A DNA stretch of 64,000 nt from Hydractinia symbiolongicarpus (Eukaryota > Cnidaria > Hydrozoa > Anthoathecata > Hydractiniidae), in the NCBI RefSeq assembly GCF_029227915.1, contig NC_079881.1, positions 11,629,501-11,693,500 on the forward strand. The letters run 5' to 3'. The position numbers and the translations under genes were made by a program. The notes under the pieces were generated by a model. It was given only the letters and a program-made list of their open reading frames with translations. It made no database searches and was not told the origin of the DNA. This document shows positions 55,227-64,000 of this stretch, piece after piece (position 1 is the first letter of the stretch; each line of letters starts with the position of its first letter).

Positions 55227-56778
55227 TCACAATTATATTATGTAACTTAAAACAACGGATGCGGTTTGTGATTTATTCATGTTTTTGTTTTGTCTTTTAC
55301 ATACACATAGTCTTTAAGCTTCCCTCTTGCGAAAAAATAATTGTCCGCGTATTAAGGACCTTTGAAATTTGTCTGGGAATCTTTATATATTTTTTAATAA
55401 GCTTTATTGATGTTTACTATATATGCGAAATTATGACATCAGCAACTACCTCTAAAACGCGGAAATCTCAAATTTTGGTCCCTACAACGAATTGCGGAAC
55501 CTAGATGTTTGAATTTGTAAACGTTCGTAGAGGACTAGCACTTTTTTGGTAGATTTGGAACCTTAAAATAAACTTTGTGGAGTCGAATGGTCAATTTTTC
55601 CATAATGCGAGATAGTGAAACTGATTTTAAACACTCTCCGCCTGGCCTACACATTTGCGAACAATTATGTGGTTTAACGGGTAACTAGTAATGATTACTA
55701 TTTGAACCACTCTGCCAGATCCTCTTGTAGGAGAAAGACAGTTTAAGTTAATATCCAGTCGAGGTATCGTTTCAGTCTTGATCTGCAGTCAAGACTTTTT
55801 GTATTATTATATCAATATTACCTTATTATACCTTATTATATCAATAAACACTGTCTCAGTTTAATTGAAACACTATTGTATTGTATTCAGCCACAACAGC
55901 CAAAACGATTAGTTTGTTGGAGGATGGCTGTGTCGAAGACAGTGTTGGATAGCTCCGACACTGTTTTCGACAAAAATTTATTTAAGTGATTCTTAAAAAA
56001 TTATCGAGAGAATTCAGGACGAGAAAATTGTGTTTTTAAATTATAATCGAATACTTGAACATTTCATAACTAGGAGGAAAGAAAAAAATTCCTATTCTAC
56101 CAATAAAGACGTTTTTACGTTTAAAATTATGCCTGGAGTAAGGAAAATTTTACATGATAGCCAGTAACGGAAAGTATAAGATGCCAAAACTAGATTTATG
56201 TAAATTTAAACAATGATGTAAACACGCTGCAGAACGTTCACAAGCGTGTTGCTTTAAATTTCGCGTTCAGGAGAGTTAAAAAATGTTGTTTCCTATGCTT
56301 CAAATAAGTGTCGATTACAGAGTTGTCGCTCGAGGCTTACATGTAACTTCTATAACACAGAAACATAAACATGTTTTTTCTCCACAGCTTTGCGTATACC
56401 AAATATGTATTTTAAGTAGTGCAGAAAAAGTTTATCGGCTACTTCGAAATATTCACCAGTGTACAATATTTACCTGGGAGCTCGATAGTCGGTATATGGT
56501 CATGCCTATCACTGTAACAACAGCAACCCTTGTTACTCCTTACTGCTCCGGAAGAGGATTTTGAGTTTTTAGCAAGTGTTTTTCACTCTGGCTGTATACT
56601 TCGCAAATCCAATTACCTGATTACCTGAAAATGAGCTATCATATGTTTCTACAATGTTATTCGAGCCAGGCAATGGTAGTACATCAAGTCGAAGTTAACT
56701 TTAAATAACGAGCTGAATACAGAAAACAAAATTACACACCATAGACTTGCCTGTTGTTGAGATCTTTGCATTATTATT
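55227..56778. other. Non-coding stretch between the charged-protein gene and the second SINE
   Basis: No supported gene. It contains a hairpin at 55932-55971. An ATTATATCAATA/TTATATCAATAAA cluster near 55805-55855 resembles a 3' end or polyadenylation region, but no element could be assigned. Confidence 0.35.
55932..55971. repeat. Hairpin with 14-bp arms
   Basis: GTCGAAGACAGTGT pairs with ACACTGTTTTCGAC with one mismatch around a 12-base loop. Confidence 0.8.
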
Positions 56779-57083
56779 GTGGCGCCGCACATAATGGTTA
56801 TAACTCTCGCACTTTGTGCGGAACACCAGGGTACGATTTCGCTTGGCAGCGATTCAATATGAGCGAGTGAATGTTATCGTAGTCGGGTTTATCCAAGCCG
56901 TGTGAGGGAAATTGGGAAGATGGTGCACTGTGTGGGCCGTTGGATGTTGCAGGGAGTTGTCTGGCAGAGCGCGGAACTTAATTGGGTCTGCGTAGCTCGA
57001 AATGAGCATTAAATACTCTAGGACTTCTCATCGAAGCCATGACACCTTCTTGAAATAATAGACAGGGTATATCCCTCGATATT
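56779..57083 (+). mobile_element. tRNA-derived SINE, plus orientation
   Basis: Starts GTGGCGCCGCACATAATGG, with a decayed B-box (GGTACGATTTC) and the same body as 51554-51862, including TGGGCCGTTGGATGTTGC and AATTGGGTCTGCGTAGCTC, ending TATATCCCTCGATAT. It is more diverged in the B-box than the other copy. Confidence 0.8.
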
Positions 57084-59391
57084 TATGTGGCTAGCATTTA
57101 TGTAACATATGCACATCTATCTATTTTTTACTCTGGGCTATTCACTGACCCAAGAATAAAGAGTGGTCTAAAGCTCTGCGATGGCTGGATGTCACTTTCA
57201 GCACTCTCTGTTTGTAACGGTGGTAACCACAGACGAAATATTGAAGCTACAAATAACATGTGCGATATAATTTTTCGCGTGCTAACGACTAGTTATGAAT
57301 ATTAGTAAGGTCTTCCACAAGCAGTACAGATCTTTACCTTTTACAGGCTGTTATTAAATAGATTATAAATTCTTCATTACTATATGTTTCACTGACTAGA
57401 ATCTTAATATAAAGTTTGGTCTGTAAAATTTTAGAATTTTAGTCTGTATATTACTGAATGTCATGCAATTCACGAATCACTTTTCTAAATGTCTTTAAGT
57501 TGATCAAGTACCAGTAACATCTGACTCGAGGCTAGTTGATCTTACTTCTCCAGCCTTTTCAGCCCAATTTGTTTTTTCTCCAGAATTTAGGCTTATTTCG
57601 TTCTTACTTATAATCTTTTTTCTCTGAAAGTAATGTGTTAATAAAAAAAAAATTTGTTGCTAATGGAAATCTATATTTATGTCCAGGATTTTTTAACGCT
57701 TCGTTAGATTAAAAAATAATTACAAGAGAATTTATAATCGGATCGTCCTTATTTTATAGTGAAATTCAGACTAGGGCTGTTCTTGACTTTACAAACAATG
57801 ATTTGAATAGTCCGAATTATTCGGCAATACTCTAAGCCCTCGTTCTTATAAAAACGCTTGTATATCTCATTATTACAAGGGTTTCGTTTATTTTTTTGTT
57901 GCATATTTTGCAGACGAGAATCAAAATTCAAGTTTCAGCCTGTATTGTGCGTGATTGAGTTGCGATCTTTTTTACCTGCATTTTAATTAAGAGTCCTTGA
58001 CCGATGAGTGTGCCTTTGGTGTTAGCGGCGTGCGCGTGCAGCAGTGTATAATGTAAAGTCCGAATGAAAGAAAAACATATTTGTAGATGTATTAAGAAGG
58101 GAGTACCAACGTAATGAGCTGTTTAGGAAAGCAAGGCGAATGAAAAACACGAATCAAGATGCTGAAGGTTAAAAGTGTATACGTAACCATTATCGGAGGT
58201 TGCTTGAGACTGGGTTTGATTGGGATAATTTCCATGATGATGATGACGATCAGATAAGCTAAGAAGCAGGCCATAGTATTCGTAGAATATGTTATCCAGA
58301 TAAAAAAATATTGAGTTTGTTTGGGTATTTGGAAAGAATGGAGGATAGTTGGGTAAGAAATTTAAGGAAGAAACTTCTACGAGTAAAAAAATTCCGAAAT
58401 CAAGGAGAGTTCAAAGTCTTGAAGTTATGTGTGAAGTTACGATAAAATGTCATCAACGATGAAAATAATGAATCGATTCAAAAAGTTAGTTAACTATTAA
58501 AAACCTTAAACGCGAAATTTCTTCCTTTAGTAGTTCCTGGGGCAAATCTCAGTGGTAAACCGAGAAACAAGGTAATAAGGACAAACTTGACAATTAGAAC
58601 TGACAATGAGTTTATAGCCATTATGGAAAACAGTAACCAGGAAACCCAGGATTAATTTTTTCTACCGCCAAAAAATCGGAATAGTTGAGGCAGAGAAAAT
58701 TAAGGTATAGCTTGCAAACAAACTTTCTGAGGTTAAAGTATTAACCGCGCTTCTTGATTGGTGATTTCTAGTGTTCTTTACTCACATAATCATTATCAGG
58801 AAATCCTGTTTCTAGCGCAAATAGCCTCACTCACCCGAACAACTTAAGTAAATTCTCGTCCTTTTAAGAGGGCAAGATGTGACCCAATAACTTTGTACTC
58901 ATTGGTTGATTTTAATCAGTGGATTTGAATTGAGTATATGATCAGACCGGACACCTCTGCAAAACTAATTAAAAACACAGTTTTTTTTTTACTTATAGAA
59001 AAAATTGATGAAGATAAAGCAGCTGATACACTACAAATTTAATGAATTCAAACTTTGTGTTGAAAGATAATAATAAATAGTCAAAGTTGTTGTTATGGTT
59101 AATAATAATAAGTAACTGTTACAACTCCTGTTTTTAACAGACTTTTTAAAATGTCTGATCAAAATTTGCTAAAAGGGTTCGTAGCAATATACACATTACA
59201 TCCTTTGACATATTACATTACTCACACTTGACATACATACGCAAAAGTAAAATAATGAAAAATCTGGCTAAAATATTAAATAATTTTAAAACAAAGTTAT
59301 ATATTTACAATCCCTAGGATAATGGAAATAGCTTTATATAAAATATTTTTCACTACATATAGACAAACCAGGCAAGCATCAACTAGCTAGT
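57084..59391. other. Gene-poor stretch
   Basis: No supported gene. A frame near 58276-58443 (SLFGYLERMEDSWVRNLRK) vaguely recalls the tail of LINE reverse transcriptases, but it is short and isolated. The last few hundred bases are the 3' flank of the H1 gene. Confidence 0.35.
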
Positions 59392-59989
59392 TTATTTCTT
59401 AGATTTCTTAGTGGGGGTTTTCTTTGCCTTACTTTTTTTTACAGCCTTCTTGGCAGGAGATTTTTTTGTTGGAGTCTTCGTTGCCTTCTTCGGAGTCTTC
59501 TTTTTACCAGCTGTTTTTTTCGTAGTTGTTCTTTTCGTAGTTGTTTTCTTTGGTGTTCTTTTAGCAGATGGCTTTTTCGCAACAGCTTTTTTTGCTGCCG
59601 GTTTCTTTGCTGCTGGCTTCTTTGCAGTAGTCTTCTTAGCAGCAGGCTTCTTAGCAACAGGAGCAGAAAGCTTGAAAGAACCTGACGCGCCTGTTCCTTT
59701 TGTTTGAACAAGACGACCACCAATATTACGCTTAAGAGTCATTTTAACAACGGTTTCAACATTATCTCCAACCTTGTAGTTAGCCTTAATGTATTTAACA
59801 ATAGCTTGTCTGGAACTTCCTAGAAATAAGAAAACATTAACTCAATAATCTTTAGCTTTTGCACATTGCATTTACTCTAGCTGCTAATTTTAAGCAAGAC
59901 AAACCTTTTCTCTCCTTAAGTGCTGTTATAGCAGCTGATATCATTTCTATAAACAGTGGATGGTCAGCATTCTTTTTTGCAGCAACCAT
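59392..59989 (-). CDS. Linker histone H1 (one intron)
   Basis: Exon 1 59989-59905 and exon 2 59819-59392 join in phase 1 to give 170 residues. The globular winged-helix domain runs from about residue 5 to 75: [20 protein letters not shown], then [15 protein letters not shown], then [20 protein letters not shown] and GSFKLS. The C-terminal tail is almost pure Lys/Ala/Pro/Thr ([13 protein letters not shown] and SPAKK motifs) as in H1/H5 proteins. An intron and an AATAAA just after the stop (no histone stem-loop seen in the next about 130 bases) suggest a polyadenylated, replication-independent H1 and not a cluster histone. ATG 59989 is chosen because it gives the standard short basic H1 start; an upstream in-frame ATG at 60037 is less likely. 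Confidence 0.93.
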
Positions 59990-60080
59990 TGTTTTTGATT
60001 GTTTTAATGTTAATAATTTATTGACACGTAACTTCACCCGAAAATATTTTTGCTGTTTTAAAAACTACGCGCCGTTCTGC

Positions 60081-60089
60081 TTATTTATA
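60081..60089 (-). promoter_or_regulatory. TATA box of the histone H1 gene
   Basis: On the minus strand TATAAATAA lies 92 bases upstream of the H1 ATG, a spacing that fits a TATA box with a leader of about 60 bases. Confidence 0.55.
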
Positions 60090-62350
60090 CTATAACTTGC
60101 GGACCTAGATGTACCAAACAACAAATATTGCAGTTCAGACATGGCAAAGCTAGTTTTAAGAAAGTTGTGTTTCCTTTCCTTGTTTGCACAAAATTTATAG
60201 GACCTAAAAAGTACCTGGAAAATTAATTTATTTTTAGGATGATGGTAGAGGGAGTAAATTATTATATTACAAATTTTCTAGAGTTAGATGCAAGGAAAAT
60301 ATCTCCAATTAGCACCATACTTTCAATAAATTAGTTTCGTAAGTACTATATTTCGAAACCAATGCACCACAACTTTACAATTCAGCTTATAAGACCTGAC
60401 ATATTACCCTAAAAAGTAACTTTGAACTATATTCTTTTGATTTCAAGTGAAACATCATGTTGAATTTGCGAAAAAGAGGTTGTTAACGTGATTTTAAAAA
60501 AGACAACAAACACGTTTTATTTCCACCCGATTTTGATCAATGTCACAACTTTTTTTGGAATTTTTCTCGTATCTTATCTTCTTCTTCTTCTTCCTTTTTG
60601 TTATTGTAGCTCATAATGATAAAATTACCAATAAATATATTTAGTATCCAAAGACAAAACATTAGGATGGTTATAATATAGGAGATATTGTAATTTAGAC
60701 TGTGGTGTGATACCACAGAAAAAGTTCTGTGAAAGTTCGGACTCAAAAAATTAGCTAGATTGCTAAATATAAAAATTTGATCTTGTTTTAAATAATTGCC
60801 GAAAAGTATGTTAAGACTGATCTAAATGTAAATTATAGTTCTCTCGATGCCAATAAACTAGTGCAAAAAACATTAGTTAGGGAGAAAAAAGGCGTGTGGT
60901 GAATATGTTTACGAAGAATTATATATCAGATACACAAAATTGTGTTATATTATCAGCTATCTAAATATTATAGAAAAATTCAGTCAAAAGTTTAGAATGT
61001 TGTTATGTTGCGTTAAGAAGTATAAATTCGGTTTATTCTTTAATAAACTACATCCGGATTTGGAATACTATGCTTGTACAAAAGCTTTCAGTGATTTTTG
61101 GCGTGGGAGACAACTACTCTTGCACACAAAAGAAATTTACTTCGTGTAGATGTGGAAAAAAATAATTTTGATTACAAAATGTTGCTTTAAGAATTTTAGA
61201 TGACTCGATATAAAAAGTTTATGTTCTTTCAGCCTTTAAAACTCGAAATTTTAAATCTAAGTTTAAAAAACAAAAATAAACAAGATAAAAATTTAGTACA
61301 TTCAAAATGGCGTCGGTGTTTTTATTCACATCAAACTTTGTTTCCGAAGATTTAGCGGAATTAGACTTTGACCATTTTCATCAAAGTAATAAAAATATAT
61401 CAATTATATCTTTCAAATTACTGATTTTTAGCTATAATTTTCTTAACGTTAGGCCTATCTTTCACCGGCTTCAACGCATGAGTATGCTTGCCTGCGAAAA
61501 ACCACCCGTGTTCCCACCTTGAAGGTTGCAGGTCCCTCATACAAGTATGACTTAATGTTAAACTTAGCTAACACCCAGACCAAATAATTATTTATTTCAA
61601 AAACAGAAAAAGGAGGCTGTTTCATAAATATTATAAATTATTAGGGGTCACGAAAACAGAAGCTATACAATGTTTAACCTAACGTAAAGTCGGTAATGTA
61701 TCTTGTTAAAACCGTAGTGTAAAAATTTTTTTTGTAACAAATATTGCTAATACTTAAGCTCTTTAAAAATTTTACAGATGTTAGTACTGTTACTTATGGC
61801 ATTGAAACGCTTTATAAAAGAGAATCTGTAATTTCTAAAGTAATGTTAAATTGCACACGCGCGCCACGTGCGAATAAACAGTATTTATTTTGGGGGTAAT
61901 TTTCTGTTGTTGTTTTTTAAACAATCAGATAGCATCATATTTTAAATATAAGAATCATAAATGAAAACATGGGCAAGCTAAGAAGTAGGGCACTTTCGAC
62001 CTCGTGTTCCTATCAATAGTTAATTTTCACTTGCACACATGCGTGAGAAAAAACAGCCATGTGTGTTATGCACCTCCCATTTCCATTTTCTCCTTCTAAA
62101 TTATAAGTTACAAAAACCAAGGAAAGTTTGTCATACTTTTTTAATAAAATACAAGGTGTAAAACTATGATATACCAACAAACATATGTAAATTTTCAGTA
62201 GTCACTAGTGACAATGTTTTGGGTTTTTAGTCTGTACAAAACGGAAAAACCGCGAAGTCCAGGTAACGCAGAATTTAGGTTCGATGGCACGATTCTTGAC
62301 AAATTTCTTGGACAAATCAGCTATTCGAATGGAACACGTTTTACTCCATG
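60090..62350. other. Intergenic stretch between H1 and MED7
   Basis: AT-rich. Besides the doubtful small frame at 60543-60746, a plus-strand frame at 61307-61522 starts with a good context (AAAATGGCG, MASVFLFTSNFVSEDLAELD) but leads nowhere recognisable. Confidence 0.35.
60543..60746 (-). CDS. Possible 67-residue single-span membrane protein
   Basis: A single frame with one hydrophobic helix (ISYIITILMFCLWILNIFIG) and a strongly charged tail (NNKKEEEEEDKIREKFQKKL). The topology is plausible for a small membrane protein, but no family was recognised and the AT-rich context makes a chance frame possible. Confidence 0.25.
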   Translation of the reverse strand: MSPNFHRTFSVVSHHSLNYNISYIITILMFCLWILNIFIGNFIIMSYNNKKEEEEEDKIREKFQKKL

Positions 62351-64000
62351 TTATGATATCTCATCGACGATATCACACATAATTTTATGTCGTAGTGCTT
62401 CTAATTCTTTTACAGTTTCGTTGGTGTTATTCCCAGGTACCTGACAGAAAAATGTACAAAATTATTATTAAATCAATCAGACCGAGCATCCTACAGGAAG
62501 GCATGCTTTTTCATCAAGTATTTTTCATCAAATATTTTTCATCAAATATTTTGGAAACAAACTTACTTAAAAAATATATGTACCAGGATAAATCTTTGTG
62601 AATGCACAAATATGATTTACATTTCAATAATTCACTTGAATATTTATTTGGACTCCGAATCGTTTTTATCATGAAACTCATCAATTACACTTCAGGTTGC
62701 TACTCTTTTCAATTCTACATGTTTTTTTAAGCAAGATATTTTTAGGCATCTGTAGCATTAAATTTGGTAATTTTTTAAGCATATGCGAAGTCTAAGAAAA
62801 TGTTGTGAAGTTTTTGTGTTGTAGTGACATTTAAGTTCTAATTACTGATATTTAAAATTTAAATGAAATATTTTTTTTTTCAAATAAGCATATTTTGAGC
62901 CTTATCATGTGTTTTACTTAAGCATATCCCAAAAATCTTTTTGCCATTAAGCATAACCTAAGCATATTTTGAGCCTGAAAAAGTACTTTTCTATAAGCCT
63001 CATTTTGGAATTTCAATTGCTTATGAAAAATATGTATTGCTTATTATTATATAAGGATTGGGTTAACTTTAATAAATCTGCGAATATCGGAAGTATTTTT
63101 TCTGCAGTCTCAAACGAATTACGAATTTCATACATACCTTTGTATCTTCTACTGCAATTGACGTAGAACCTTGCAAGTTGTTGAGTTGACCAGCACAGGC
63201 TTTTAATATGGACTTTGCCTTATCGATGTTTCTATGAAAAAAAACACTTTCAATAGTGTCTAAAAAATTATCAATCAATATATTTATCTGAGTAGGGACT
63301 CAGATAAATGCAATTAAAAAAAAATTAGTTGTCCTACAAAATAAATGTTTTTTATATAGATTAAAATCCATAACATTTTTTCTTAACTGGTAAGATAAAA
63401 TTTCTTATTGTCTGCTCAAAATCAAAACTACTTACAATCGCAGTCTCTCAGTTGTCTCTAATCGTTGTTGTTTTTGTCTATGAAGCATGATCCGTAACGT
63501 TTCTCGTGCCTAAGTACAAATTTACGTTCCATAGAATACCATGTCCAAAAAACAATCAACAGTTAGTTTGTGTGGTATACATCCACCTGTGCACTTTGTG
63601 CCAATTTATGTAGCTTTCTATCCAATGTGGTATACTGGCTACCCCGTTTGGTTTGAATAAGAATATTTCAAAAATCATTTGCAAACATTATGATATACCT
63701 GTGCTTAAAACGACATGAATATTATTTTCATTGATAAAAATAAAAGGTCAAAGCCTTACAAACATATTGTTTGGCGCAACAATCTCTTTAAAACAGTAAT
63801 ATATGTCAGTAAAGTATTATAAAAAAATTAAGAAGTAAGTATACATGCAATTTAATCAAAGGTGTGTTAGACCGAGGCATAGCACATAATCAAATCGGAT
63901 CAATGAGTAATTTTCATCAAAATAATGTAAAAAATCTACCTGGTGTGGTCTGAACTCATTAATCAGATGGTGAAGATTTATAAATAAAACCTTGATTTCT
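62351..64000 (-). CDS. MED7: Mediator complex subunit 7, C-terminal exons (runs off the right edge)
   Basis: Four exons on the minus strand: 64000-63940 (partial), 63509-63436, 63231-63138 and 62440-62351, all with GT/AG borders and matching phases. The first two give KVLFINLHHLINEFRPHQ and ARETLRIMLHRQKQQRLETT, the most conserved signature of MED7. They are followed by NIDKAKSILKACAGQLNNLQ and the end KELEALRHKIMCDIVDEIS. MED7 is a middle-module subunit of Mediator that pairs with MED21 in a long coiled coil and links activators to RNA polymerase II in the nucleus. The N-terminal part lies beyond position 64000. Confidence 0.93.

Noticed and set aside
58276-58443. Frame resembling the C-terminal part of a LINE reverse transcriptase
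   Set aside because: Only about 50 codons with a loose resemblance, and no flanking reverse-transcriptase motifs were found.
59411-59707. 98-codon plus-strand frame rich in Phe/Ala/Val
   Set aside because: Antisense of the Lys/Ala-rich H1 tail.

Overview
This looks like AT-rich, intron-rich metazoan DNA, most likely from a cnidarian and possibly a hydrozoan. The reasons are genes with small phase-matched exons, a histone H1 and a Mediator subunit of animal type, several tRNA-derived SINE heads, and a large Polinton/Maverick whose proteins resemble the cnidarian versions. The species cannot be fixed from the sequence. Exon structures were read by eye from splice sites, phase and protein continuity; no transcript data were available.

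Layout. Positions 516-5387 (minus strand) hold a complete ten-exon gene for a secreted protein: signal peptide, basic stalk, short coiled coil, tiny collagen stretch, Pro/Thr linker and seven EAR/EPTP-like repeats. Two more signal-peptide exons with the same splice phase lie upstream at 11928-12056 and 21138-21281 and may be alternative first exons. From 5.4 to 33.7 kb the DNA is mostly gene-poor. It contains a 500-bp hAT-like MITE (8862-9361), a 16-bp tandem repeat (18.2 kb), a SINE running into a 370-bp GAA tract (23.1-23.7 kb), a CRE-like hairpin (24.7 kb), a perfect 60-bp palindrome (26.9 kb), a 20-bp minisatellite with 200-bp higher-order structure (27.06-27.51 kb) and a second type of tRNA-like head (28.75 kb).

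Positions 33724-51273 are one decayed 17.5-kb Polinton/Maverick with about 395-bp terminal inverted repeats and a target-site duplication. Recognisable genes are protein-primed DNA polymerase B, retrovirus-like integrase, the major capsid protein, a packaging-ATPase remnant, a probable minor capsid protein and about ten small accessory or membrane proteins. Nearly all carry stops or frameshifts. A TATAATAAA motif sits 1-17 bases before the start codon of most of its genes. Both terminal repeats encode the same SAP DNA-binding domain, which heads two different genes. The capsid gene is itself split by a 2617-bp CACTA-type transposon with a TCA target duplication and arrays of AATACGG subterminal repeats.

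To the right, positions 52314-54863 encode an 818-residue, lineage-specific, highly charged protein with a basic/Cys-Cys N-terminus, an RRRS site and two copies of an amphipathic helix resembling PKA-anchoring helices. Two copies of one SINE family flank it in opposite orientations. An intron-containing histone H1 (59392-59989, minus) follows, and the C-terminal exons of MED7 run off the right edge (62351-64000, minus). No CRISPR array, rRNA gene or true tRNA gene was seen.
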